Assembly (NCBI GenBank): GCA_963935005.1
Contig: CAWWAX010000077.1
Location: forward strand, 1-7,547
Length of the DNA stretch: 7,547 nucleotides
Source: GCA-2718595 sp963935005
GTDB taxonomy: Bacteria > Gemmatimonadota > Gemmatimonadetes > Longimicrobiales > Gaopeijiaceae
Direction: 5' to 3'
This document shows, piece after piece, positions 1 to 6,699 of the stretch (its first letter is position 1; each line of letters opens with the position of its first letter). Below the pieces are notes generated by a model. That model searched no databases and was not told the DNA's origin. It worked only from the letters and a program-made list of their open reading frames with translations. A program made the position numbers and the translations under genes.

Positions 1-28
1 TGGAGGTGAAGTTGGCGATCCAGGTGTA

Positions 29-586
29 GTGTTGATGGAGAGCTCAACCCCTACAGACGCCTTAAGAAGAAGGTTCTTAGAGTTGGCCCGGACAATGTGT
101 CCCGATATGTCGGAGAGACTTGATTCGGGCCCGCTACATTGTTCAACAATGAAGCCAGAATTATTCGAGTTAAAGTTGCGGGAATGGCTTGAATGTTACG
201 GTCTATATGACAACTGGCAGTATGATTGGTTTAAATGGCACATCGAATTTTGCAACACGAAAAAGTGCAATTCGGCGGAGAGCTGGTTTTTCCCAGAGGG
301 CTTGGGTTCCAAGGTGGAGATACACGTTCCCTTGGAATTAGAGGGAGAGTCGGCTAGAAAGTATGTTAAGCACGCAGTTAATGGGGTTCTCGACCAGGTA
401 TTTGGGAGATTACAGGTGGGCGACAGCCACCTAAAATGGTTCGTTCGCTTTCAGGTGATGGGTCATGCGGCGACCTTGATCGCCCAGGAGGAAATGAGGC
501 ATCCCAGTGTGATCAACAAAGCGATAGCAGAGGTGTTCCATAGATTGTCGTTGGAAACACTCCGTAGGCGTACTCGAAGAAAATAG
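29..586 (+). CDS. Hypothetical protein, frame open to left edge
   Basis: I do not recognise this family. From the GTG at 29 the protein has 185 residues; an ATG lies two codons later at 35. The frame has no stop between base 2 and 29, so the true start may be outside the window and the gene may be 5'-partial. A start at 35 has AGGTG at 22-26, 8 nt upstream; a stronger GGAGGTGA at 2-9 is too far from either start. The protein looks soluble, with no signal peptide or membrane segment. It has a Trp/Tyr-rich stretch around residues 56-70 (DNWQYDWFKWHIEF), four cysteines in the first 80 residues without a clear zinc pattern, a central acidic part, a helical C-terminal half and a basic tail (RRRTRRK). 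The basic tail could bind nucleic acid, but that is speculation. It converges on the deacylase gene. That it is a real gene is likely, because its composition is protein-like throughout. Confidence 0.6.
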   Translation: MLMESSTPTDALRRRFLELARTMCPDMSERLDSGPLHCSTMKPELFELKLREWLECYGLYDNWQYDWFKWHIEFCNTKKCNSAESWFFPEGLGSKVEIHVPLELEGESARKYVKHAVNGVLDQVFGRLQVGDSHLKWFVRFQVMGHAATLIAQEEMRHPSVINKAIAEVFHRLSLETLRRRTRRK

Positions 587-602
587 CTCTGGCAGTATAC
601 CT

Positions 603-612
603 TCGCATGCGA
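603..612. repeat. 10-bp perfect palindrome in convergent gap
   Basis: TCGCATGCGA lies 17 bases after the stop of the hypothetical gene, in the 108-bp gap between two convergent genes (587-694). The gap also holds two direct copies of TCATATA (628-634 and 651-657). I see no GC-rich stem followed by a T-run on either strand, so no intrinsic terminator can be called here. The palindrome may be chance. Confidence 0.3.
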
Positions 613-694
613 TAAGCACTCACGTATTCATATAGAAGAGCATGAAAATGTCATATACATGCGTATTTGTATTAGACAGGGTATCAGTTTCAAG

Positions 695-1699
695 TTAACG
701 GGTTAGCAGGTCTGACCTAACTTCGTCGATAATCCCGAAAAAGCAGCACCACTCTCCAGCGAGCACTGAAGGCCTTGAGCGCAAGCCGAAGATTACTCCG
801 TCTTCGGGGGCCACTACTTGTGATTGGATGTCACCATATAAGTCGTAAATACATCCCAGAACGGTGCCTTTGGGTATTTGGGTCTCAAAGGGGATGTCTG
901 GCGCCCCTACCCACATGCCCGATGCAGGTGCTAGTAGGGCTTGTTGGTGGCCCATGCGCCATTCAGTAACATATTCCGAAGGATGTCCTTCGATCATGTC
1001 GTAGTGTCGTAGTACATTCTTATAACTGCTGGAAAGGTCATCGGCAACTTCATGGAAATCATTGGTTAAGGTTCGGCAATTACCTCCTAATTCTATAGTT
1101 ATGCCCGCTTTTCCCGAGTCTCCCATTTTGGACGCAGGGTTGTTTCCACCCTGTCCACTGCGGAAAACTAGGTCCCATTGTGGCCCCATTGCGGCAGCCA
1201 GTTCTAAACTTTGGGGGTTGTCCGAAGCAAATATCATGTGTGCGAGATAGGAGTGTTCCCCTCCTGAATGGATAGCTATTTGGAGGTCACAGTTGTCTTT
1301 CATCGCTTCCCAATGGGCCCAGGCGGATCGCTCAGTTGGGTAGCCATCTGGCCTGCCAGGGTAAATCCGGTTCATGTCATACGTAAAGCCGTCTAAAGGA
1401 TCTCCTCGTTTTCCAGCTTCAAAGGCGGGGACGTTCATTGCTGGAACTCCAATGACTGTGCCTCTTATCAAAGATTGTTCTAGCCATTCGAAGGTCTTGA
1501 AAATTGAGAGAGCTCCTTCAGGTTCGTCGCCGTGTGTAGCACCGTTCAACCATAACTTTGGCCCGTCTTCTTCACCTCGACAAACCAGTATTGGTATTTC
1601 AGTGGGTCGTCCGTCGAATCTTTTGCCTGTGGGTATAGCACCTTTCATAGTACTATTTGGTTTGACTTCTAGGTTGCCTATTCTCAAAATGTCGGTCAT
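695..1699 (-). CDS. Succinylglutamate desuccinylase/aspartoacylase-family zinc hydrolase
   Basis: This 334-residue protein belongs to the AstE/AspA branch of the M14 zinc carboxypeptidase-like fold, whose members hydrolyse the amide bond of N-acyl amino acids (N-succinylglutamate, N-acetylaspartate, N-acetyl-diaminobutyrate). Visible signatures are NGATHGDEPEG, giving zinc ligands H56 and E59; DMNRIYPG (108-115), with N110/R111 expected to hold the substrate carboxylate; IAIHSGG with H144 as third zinc ligand; and TIELGG with E203 as the likely catalytic glutamate. Residues from about 255 form the C-terminal beta domain typical of the family (APASGMW...GTVLG). Length is normal and no signal peptide is seen, so it should be cytoplasmic. 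The ATG has an AAGGAG 5 nt upstream. It is the last gene of the minus-strand run, 9 bp after the oxidoreductase. The substrate cannot be read from the sequence; the family also includes the ectoine-degradation deacetylase DoeB, which is only one possibility. Confidence 0.88.
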   Translation of the reverse strand: MTDILRIGNLEVKPNSTMKGAIPTGKRFDGRPTEIPILVCRGEEDGPKLWLNGATHGDEPEGALSIFKTFEWLEQSLIRGTVIGVPAMNVPAFEAGKRGDPLDGFTYDMNRIYPGRPDGYPTERSAWAHWEAMKDNCDLQIAIHSGGEHSYLAHMIFASDNPQSLELAAAMGPQWDLVFRSGQGGNNPASKMGDSGKAGITIELGGNCRTLTNDFHEVADDLSSSYKNVLRHYDMIEGHPSEYVTEWRMGHQQALLAPASGMWVGAPDIPFETQIPKGTVLGCIYDLYGDIQSQVVAPEDGVIFGLRSRPSVLAGEWCCFFGIIDEVRSDLLTR

Positions 1700-1704
1700 G
1701 AAGA

Positions 1705-1710
1705 CTCCTT
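1705..1710 (-). promoter_or_regulatory. Shine-Dalgarno of deacylase, overlapping upstream stop
   Basis: AAGGAG is placed 5 nt before the deacylase ATG. Its first two bases are the last two of the TAA stop (1709-1711) of the oxidoreductase. Ribosomes finishing the first gene would sit on this site, which favours translational coupling of the two products. Confidence 0.85.
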
Positions 1711-2788
1711 ATTTTACCTGTTCTAATAGGAAAGGTATATTCAATTCGTCCGCCAATGTTCTTAGCCCTTTGACGGTCTGCTTATCAACTGGTATGCCTT
1801 CAGTCCTTCTCTTCTGTGCTCTCATTTGCTCTGCTTCTCCAGGAAGCTGCACTGGAAGCTCCGTGTCTATTGGATCTGCACTGAGAACGTCAGTCAGTAA
1901 AAGCTCAAGGCGCTGTTCAAAGATGGCTTTCTCCATGAAAGATTCGATATTGATCGCAATCAGAGTATGGCCTACGTCGAAGTTGGTATCGTCCTGAAAG
2001 ACTTGTGACCCAAAGAGGGAACCAGTTAGTACACCAGTGAGAATGTCTGTAATCAAACTGAGTCCGTAACCTTTGTAATCCCCCATAGGTAGGAGTACTC
2101 CACTGTCAGCGGCTTTGGGATCTTCAGTGGTCCGACCAGAACCAGTTAATGCCCAGGATTTTGGCATGGTTGAACCCTGACGTTCATACCAGCGCATCAT
2201 GCCTTTTCCTGATTGAGTCAGTGCCATGTCTAATACAATGGGATTTTTCCCATTTGGTCTCGGAATGGCTATACCCCAAGGGTTTGTTCCTAAAATGGGA
2301 ACAACAGAACCCCAAGGGGCCATTTCAGCTCCAGCATTAGTCATGGCGATTCCAATCATGCCAGCATCAGCTGCCCATTTTGCGTGATATCCAGCAATTC
2401 CAAAATGGTTGCTATGACAAACGCTAACCATTGATATTCCTGAGTTCTTGGCTTTATAGAGTGCTTTTCCCATCGCCTTATTAGCTGATACATAACCCAG
2501 TCCCTTTTGTCCATCTAGTAAAGCAATGGATCCTTCATCCCTTAACCAAACCATATGTGCTTTTGGTTTGATGCCACCGTTGAGGATTCGTCGTTTGTAC
2601 CGAAAGAGTTTCTCTAGTCCTTGTCCTTGCCCTGGATGCCACCAGAGTGAGGCGGTTGTAATTCCATCAGCAGTTATTTTAGCCTCTTCTTCACTAGTTC
2701 CCAGGGATTTTAGGACTGACTCGGAGAATCTGCGTATAGATTGCTCTGTATGTCTCTCTACTGGAACTCCTTTATCAAGATTATACAC
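1709..2788 (-). CDS. Ldh_2 (malate/L-lactate dehydrogenase) family NAD(P)-dependent oxidoreductase
   Basis: This 359-residue protein is of the Ldh_2 family, which is unrelated to Rossmann-type dehydrogenases and reduces 2-keto or cyclic 2-imino acids (malate, lactate, sulfolactate, ureidoglycolate, 2,3-diketogulonate, pyrroline-2-carboxylate). Family marks are HSNHFGIAGYHA (125-136), GTNPWGIAIP (167-176), VLDMA with D187, LLPMGDYKGYGL (232-243) with K239, and the C-terminal PGEAE and GIPVD segments. The usual N-terminal catalytic motif (D-S-H-G) is not present; the aligned region reads WWHPGQGQGL (49-58). The start is GTG at 2788; an in-frame TAA lies just upstream and no other start codon is near, while AGGAG lies 12 nt before it, a rather long spacing. 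The enzyme should be cytoplasmic. It follows dnaE by 114 bp and is coupled to the deacylase. The family is sure; the substrate and even the canonical activity are open. Confidence 0.88.
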   Translation of the reverse strand: MYNLDKGVPVERHTEQSIRRFSESVLKSLGTSEEEAKITADGITTASLWWHPGQGQGLEKLFRYKRRILNGGIKPKAHMVWLRDEGSIALLDGQKGLGYVSANKAMGKALYKAKNSGISMVSVCHSNHFGIAGYHAKWAADAGMIGIAMTNAGAEMAPWGSVVPILGTNPWGIAIPRPNGKNPIVLDMALTQSGKGMMRWYERQGSTMPKSWALTGSGRTTEDPKAADSGVLLPMGDYKGYGLSLITDILTGVLTGSLFGSQVFQDDTNFDVGHTLIAINIESFMEKAIFEQRLELLLTDVLSADPIDTELPVQLPGEAEQMRAQKRRTEGIPVDKQTVKGLRTLADELNIPFLLEQVK

Positions 2789-2800
2789 GGATTGCTTTTA

Positions 2801-2805
2801 CTCCT
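2801..2805 (-). promoter_or_regulatory. Shine-Dalgarno of Ldh_2 oxidoreductase
   Basis: AGGAG lies 12 nt before the GTG start at 2788. The spacing is longer than the usual 5-9 nt, but no better start codon lies between them because an in-frame TAA intervenes. The site begins 5 nt after the hairpin at 2811-2841. Confidence 0.6.
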
Positions 2806-2810
2806 AAATG

Positions 2811-2841
2811 TGAGCATGGGAAGTATCAATTCCCCTGCTCA
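2811..2841 (-). promoter_or_regulatory. Strong hairpin in the leader of the Ldh_2 gene
   Basis: Read on the minus strand, the arms TGAGCAGGGGAA and TTCCCATGCTCA pair over 12 positions with a single G-A mismatch and enclose a 7-nt loop, TTGATAC. It is not followed by a T-run on either strand, so it does not look like a standard intrinsic terminator. It lies between dnaE and the oxidoreductase and ends 5 nt before the Shine-Dalgarno. It may be an mRNA processing or stability element that separates dnaE from the metabolic pair, a translation-control hairpin, or, as DNA, an operator dyad for a dimeric regulator. The structure is seen directly; the role is inferred. Confidence 0.65.
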
Positions 2842-2859
2842 GTTAGTTCTCTGTTGGTA

Positions 2860-2872
2860 GCATCATCGATGC
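2860..2872. repeat. Short inverted repeat between dnaE and Ldh_2
   Basis: GCATC and GATGC flank a 3-nt centre (ATC). It lies about 20 bp from the larger hairpin, on the dnaE side. A TTGACG (-35-like on the minus strand) directly precedes and overlaps it, but no convincing -10 follows at the right distance, so I do not call a promoter. It may be chance. Confidence 0.25.
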
Positions 2873-2902
2873 GTCAAGATATTTACCATTTTTAAAACAG
2901 TT

Positions 2903-5900
2903 CTAAAGTCCAGTGAATTTTGGTGACTTGACCAGTCGTACTTGGGGTTTGCCAAATAATTCTCCTAACTCTTCCAAAGTCTCTGGGCTTGGATCTATGT
3001 AAAGTGTTCGAGATCTCATACGAATTGGGATGCCATTATCTTGGTCGTTCAGCCAAAGTTCTAGAGGGGCATTTCCGGGATGGTTGATCAGAGTTTCTTT
3101 GATTTGTGACAATGTTCCGTCAATCAGCCCGCTGTTTTTCTGCAAGTTAATCTCAACAGTCATTTGGCCACTGTTTGGCACTTCATCCATTGAGACTACT
3201 TCATCTAAAAATATAGGTGGATTCTCTTCATCACGTTCTCGGTTACTTATCTTACCTTTCAGTATTACAGCAGAGTCTTGGATAAGCATTTCCTGGGATT
3301 TCACCCAATTGTCCTTGAAGGCTAGTACGTCCGCTGTTCCTTGGAAATCTTCCACTGTGATCTTTGCCCATTCGGAGTTATCTCTTCGTGAAATCCTTTT
3401 ATCTACCTTGGTGACTACGCACGGGATTTCTACCGATAGACCAGGGTGATTTTTAATGGTACTGGTGTTTATCCGGAAGTTTTCCATGAGATGTTGGTAG
3501 CGATCCAGTGGATGTCCAGAGATGAAGAATCCCAGTGCTTCTTTTTCTCTTGTTAATCGTTCTTGTGCTGACCATTTTTGGGTTTCTGGAAGGCTAGGAT
3601 CTTCACGTTCCAGAGCATCTTCACTTTGACCAAACAGGGACTCTTGTCCAGAGATGGTTTCGGCGTTGCGAGCATTGACTTCTGAGTATGCCACGTCTAG
3701 CCCGGCCAGTAGTTGCGCCCGATGTCCAAAAGAATCCAGAGCTCCAGCACTGAGAAGGGCCTCGACCGCACGTTTATTTAGTGCCCTAAGGTCCACTCGT
3801 TCTAAGAAGTCAAACATAGTTTTAAATGTGCCACCTAATTCACGTGCCTGAATTAGAGTTTTCACAGCGGATGCTCCAACACCTCGAACTGCTCCTAATC
3901 CAAAACGGATCTGATTCTGTCCCACTGCAGTAAATTTCCACCCAGATTCATTTATATCTGGGGGAAGCACTTCGATAGATTGGTTCAGTCCTGACAAGTA
4001 CTGATCCATCTCTCTACATTCACCTATATATTTGACTACATCATCTGTATTGGAGACGACAGAGGAAAGAATGGCCGCCATAAATTCTGATGGATAGTGG
4101 GTTTTGAGCCAAGCCGTTTGATAGGAAAGAAGAGAGTAGGCGACCGAGTGGGATAAATTAAATCCGTATCTTCCGAATGTCTCTATTTGTTCGGCTAAGT
4201 TCTTTGCGATATTACGGTCTATTCCTCTTTCAACTGCTCTTTTTACAAATTGTTTCAACTCTTTTCTAATTAGTTTTGCAATTTTCTTGCCCATCGCTTT
4301 TCTGAGAACATCAGCTTCAGCGAGGTTATATCCTGAAATCACATTGGCAATACGCATTACCTGTTCCTGGTATACTATGATGCCATAAGTAGACTCAAGA
4401 ATCGGCTGCAGATCTGGATGGTCGTAGGCAACTTGTTCTTGCCCGATTTTTCTTCGGATGTAGCTGTCTGTCATTCCTGAATCAAGAGGTCCAGGTCGGA
4501 TTAGTGCGTTGGTGGCTACCAAATCGTTAAATTGGTCACATCGCATAGCTTTCAATTTATCTATTGCAAGATTTGATTCGAATTGAAAAACTCCTGATGT
4601 GCCTCCGTTTGATAGCATTTTATAGACGGCAGGATCATCTAGTGGGATTTGGTCGATTGAAGTATAGTTTTGTCCAGTATCAGGATGCTGAAGCGTGTCG
4701 ACTCTAGTTTTTATTGCTTCTACGGTGTCATTGATAACGGTTAGAGTTTTTAATCCAAGGAAATCCATTTTGAGCATGCCGGCATCTTCTAAGCAGTTCA
4801 TATCATACTGTGTGACTTGAACTGGTGTTGATGCTCTGCCACTCCCGCCCGCCCGAGAGCTTTGGGTGCATACGGGGACATAATTATCCAAAGGTCCGGG
4901 AGCGATAACCACTCCAGCAGCATGGACTGATGAATGCCTCGAAAGCCCCTCTAGAGTCATAGAATAATCAAAGAGTTGCTTGTGGAGACTACTTTTTTGA
5001 TAGACTTGTTTAACATCTTTGAGTTTTTTTAGAGCTTCTCCTACAGTGAAAGATTGCCCTGGAGTGTTGGGGATCATCTTGGCTATTTTGTCTATTTCGG
5101 AGACTTCAAAACCAAGCACTCTGCCTACATCTCGAATGACTGCCCGAGACTTCATTGTTCCAAAGGTTATAATCTGACCAACTGCATCAGTGCCGTACTT
5201 CTCTTTAACGTATTCGATGACTTCTGTTCGTCTTTCATAGCAAAAGTCTATGTCAATATCGGGCATTGAAATACGGTCAGGGTTGAGGAATCTCTCAAAA
5301 AGTAGGTCGAATTTTAATGGATCGACATTGGTTATACCCAAAGAATAGGAAACTATAGATCCAGCAGCAGATCCTCGGCCTGGACCCACTGGGATGCCTT
5401 GAGATTTTGCCCAATCAACAAAATCCCAAGTGATCAGAAAATAACCAGAGTAACCAGTTTTTGTGATAGTCTCTAATTCGCGATCTAATCGTTCTTGGAC
5501 AGCTACTGGAAGTGGATCTTCGTACCTTTCCTTAGCCCCTTTGTCACTCAGGTAAACTAAGTAGTCGTTTTCATTGGATTGACTGTCAGGTAAAGGGAAT
5601 GCAGGCAAATGGTAAGTTTTAGTGAAGGATAGATTAACCTGGTCGGCAATATCTAGAGTGTTTTCGAGCACATCTGTGCGATCTGGGAAACAGTCTGTTA
5701 TCTCTGGAGCACTTTTGAAGTAAAGTCCTTCGTCATAATGCAGTCTGCTATCGTCTGTGCGATCTTTGCCAAGGCCGATACAAAGTAAGACATCATGCGC
5801 TTCGTGATCTTCAGATTTAAGGAAATGAGCATCATTGGTCGCTACAATGGGCAGCCCCAGTTCATCGCCTAGTGTAAAAATCTTACGGTTCAGTTCTGAC

Positions 5901-6448
5901 TGGCCTTCGGAATCATGAGCTTGAACTTCAAGGTAATACCTGTCTTCAAAAACATTACCATACCAATTTGCAGTTTCGCGTGCCTGATCCCAGTTATCTG
6001 TCATCAGGTTGTGTGAGATTTCGCCTGCTAGACAAGCAGAGCTAACGATCAGGCCAGCTGAGTGCTTGGCAAGTACTTCTCGATCTACTCGTGGCTTACG
6101 GTAGAAACCTTCTGTATAGCCGATGGAAGACAGTTTTATCAGATTTTTGTATCCTTCCAGATCTCTGGCCAGAAGGATTAGATGATAGTAAGCTCTTTCT
6201 CCAATTCCAGGTCGGGAGCGATCTTGTCGATCCCCATGCGCAACGTAAGCCTCCATTCCAATGATGGGTTTAATACCTTCGGCAGTAGCCATCTTATGGA
6301 ATTGCCAAGCTCCAAACAGGCATCCATGGTCTGTTAGGGCTAGTCCTGGCATTTCATATTCTTTGGCTCTACCGATCAGGTCACCGATACGGTTAGCTCC
6401 ATCGAGGAGTGAAAATTCAGAATGTGTGTGAAGGTGGACGAAGCTCAC
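2903..6448 (-). CDS. dnaE: DNA polymerase III alpha subunit
   Basis: This is the replicative DNA polymerase catalytic subunit, 1181 residues and full length. The N-terminal PHP domain keeps all nine expected metal ligands (H7, H9, D16, H41, E66, H89, C139, D206, H208), which suggests metal binding and possibly intrinsic 3'-5' proofreading. The polymerase core has GPGRGSAAGS (356-364), PDIDIDF with D397 and D399, and KMDFLGL with D562 as third catalytic aspartate. Further family motifs are SSVHAAGVV, RPGPLDSG (651-658) and YQEQVMRIA. A tandem helix-hairpin-helix region lies near 845-905, an internal beta-clamp motif QESLF at 935-939, an OB fold at about 1005-1090, and a C-terminal domain after it. 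The GTG start gives the usual MSFVHLHTHSEFS beginning; an in-frame TAA lies 9-11 nt upstream, so no earlier start is possible. No Shine-Dalgarno is visible. It is divergent from the amidohydrolase gene. Confidence 0.98.
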   Translation of the reverse strand: MSFVHLHTHSEFSLLDGANRIGDLIGRAKEYEMPGLALTDHGCLFGAWQFHKMATAEGIKPIIGMEAYVAHGDRQDRSRPGIGERAYYHLILLARDLEGYKNLIKLSSIGYTEGFYRKPRVDREVLAKHSAGLIVSSACLAGEISHNLMTDNWDQARETANWYGNVFEDRYYLEVQAHDSEGQSELNRKIFTLGDELGLPIVATNDAHFLKSEDHEAHDVLLCIGLGKDRTDDSRLHYDEGLYFKSAPEITDCFPDRTDVLENTLDIADQVNLSFTKTYHLPAFPLPDSQSNENDYLVYLSDKGAKERYEDPLPVAVQERLDRELETITKTGYSGYFLITWDFVDWAKSQGIPVGPGRGSAAGSIVSYSLGITNVDPLKFDLLFERFLNPDRISMPDIDIDFCYERRTEVIEYVKEKYGTDAVGQIITFGTMKSRAVIRDVGRVLGFEVSEIDKIAKMIPNTPGQSFTVGEALKKLKDVKQVYQKSSLHKQLFDYSMTLEGLSRHSSVHAAGVVIAPGPLDNYVPVCTQSSRAGGSGRASTPVQVTQYDMNCLEDAGMLKMDFLGLKTLTVINDTVEAIKTRVDTLQHPDTGQNYTSIDQIPLDDPAVYKMLSNGGTSGVFQFESNLAIDKLKAMRCDQFNDLVATNALIRPGPLDSGMTDSYIRRKIGQEQVAYDHPDLQPILESTYGIIVYQEQVMRIANVISGYNLAEADVLRKAMGKKIAKLIRKELKQFVKRAVERGIDRNIAKNLAEQIETFGRYGFNLSHSVAYSLLSYQTAWLKTHYPSEFMAAILSSVVSNTDDVVKYIGECREMDQYLSGLNQSIEVLPPDINESGWKFTAVGQNQIRFGLGAVRGVGASAVKTLIQARELGGTFKTMFDFLERVDLRALNKRAVEALLSAGALDSFGHRAQLLAGLDVAYSEVNARNAETISGQESLFGQSEDALEREDPSLPETQKWSAQERLTREKEALGFFISGHPLDRYQHLMENFRINTSTIKNHPGLSVEIPCVVTKVDKRISRRDNSEWAKITVEDFQGTADVLAFKDNWVKSQEMLIQDSAVILKGKISNRERDEENPPIFLDEVVSMDEVPNSGQMTVEINLQKNSGLIDGTLSQIKETLINHPGNAPLELWLNDQDNGIPIRMRSRTLYIDPSPETLEELGELFGKPQVRLVKSPKFTGL

Positions 6449-6494
6449 GTTTTATATTTGCGAATGGAATAAGGTTGAAAAAACTGTAATCGGT

Positions 6495-6504
6495 GGTTTA
6501 AACC
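6495..6504. repeat. 10-bp palindrome upstream of dnaE
   Basis: GGTTTAAACC is a perfect 10-bp palindrome, 47 bp upstream of the dnaE GTG. Its size and place would suit an operator half-site pair or a protein-binding dyad, but a single 10-bp palindrome in an AT-rich gap can be chance. Confidence 0.3.
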
Positions 6505-6520
6505 GAAAGTGATTCAGGCA

Positions 6521-6528
6521 TTGTACAA
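6521..6528. repeat. 8-bp palindrome in divergent region
   Basis: TTGTACAA is a perfect 8-bp palindrome, flanked by CAGG on the left and CCTG on the right (6515-6518 and 6529-6532) that are themselves inverted but with a slightly shifted centre. It could be a regulator site; no known operator is matched with confidence. Confidence 0.25.
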
Positions 6529-6554
6529 CCTGCAGAAGATCACGACAAAGACTG

Positions 6555-6562
6555 GCAATTGC
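6555..6562. repeat. 8-bp palindrome in divergent region
   Basis: GCAATTGC is a perfect 8-bp palindrome near the middle of the divergent gap, the third such element within 70 bp. No function can be assigned. Confidence 0.2.
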
Positions 6563-6648
6563 AGATCGCATAAGTAAGCCATTTTATTGTTTCTGAAAAT
6601 GCCAACGGATGAAGAAGTCCATTACAACGTCCAGCCTTCTGTTTTGTT

Positions 6649-6675
6649 TTGAGGTGTTGGATGTTAGGGTATAAC
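6649..6675 (+). promoter_or_regulatory. Candidate sigma-70-type promoter for amidohydrolase
   Basis: TATAAC at 6670-6675 is a good -10 match. TTGAGG at 6649-6654 shares TTGA with the -35 consensus, but the spacer is 15 bp, shorter than the ideal 17. A start near 6682 would leave a leader of about 30 nt, which includes the ribosome binding site. This is the best rightward promoter I see in the gap; it is weakly supported. Confidence 0.35.
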
Positions 6676-6699
6676 TGATTTTCCAGTTCTTGGTCTTAT

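Noticed and set aside
431..619. Minus-strand 62-codon open frame overlapping the hypothetical gene
   Set aside because: It is mostly antisense to the 3' end of the plus-strand gene, with no recognisable motif.
1374..1997. Plus-strand 207-codon open frame
   Set aside because: It lies antisense across the end of the Ldh_2 gene and the start of the deacylase, both with clear family motifs. It has no recognisable domain and is Ser/Pro-rich as expected for a shadow frame.
2811..2841. Hairpin as rho-independent terminator of dnaE
   Set aside because: The stem is strong, but neither strand has a T-run after it; on the minus strand it is followed by CATTTAGGAG, the Shine-Dalgarno region of the next gene.
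3030..3449. Plus-strand 139-codon open frame
   Set aside because: It is antisense to the OB-fold and C-terminal part of dnaE, and no motif or ribosome binding site supports it.
6505..6573. Open frame ending in DWQLQIA and TAA, as a possible gene remnant in the divergent gap
   Set aside because: It is only 22 codons, has no start codon and no recognisable family, so chance is the simplest explanation.
6599..6652. Possible 17-residue leader peptide (ATG to TGA) before the amidohydrolase
   Set aside because: It has no Shine-Dalgarno, no run of regulatory codons and lies upstream of the best promoter candidate, so it would probably not be in the transcript.
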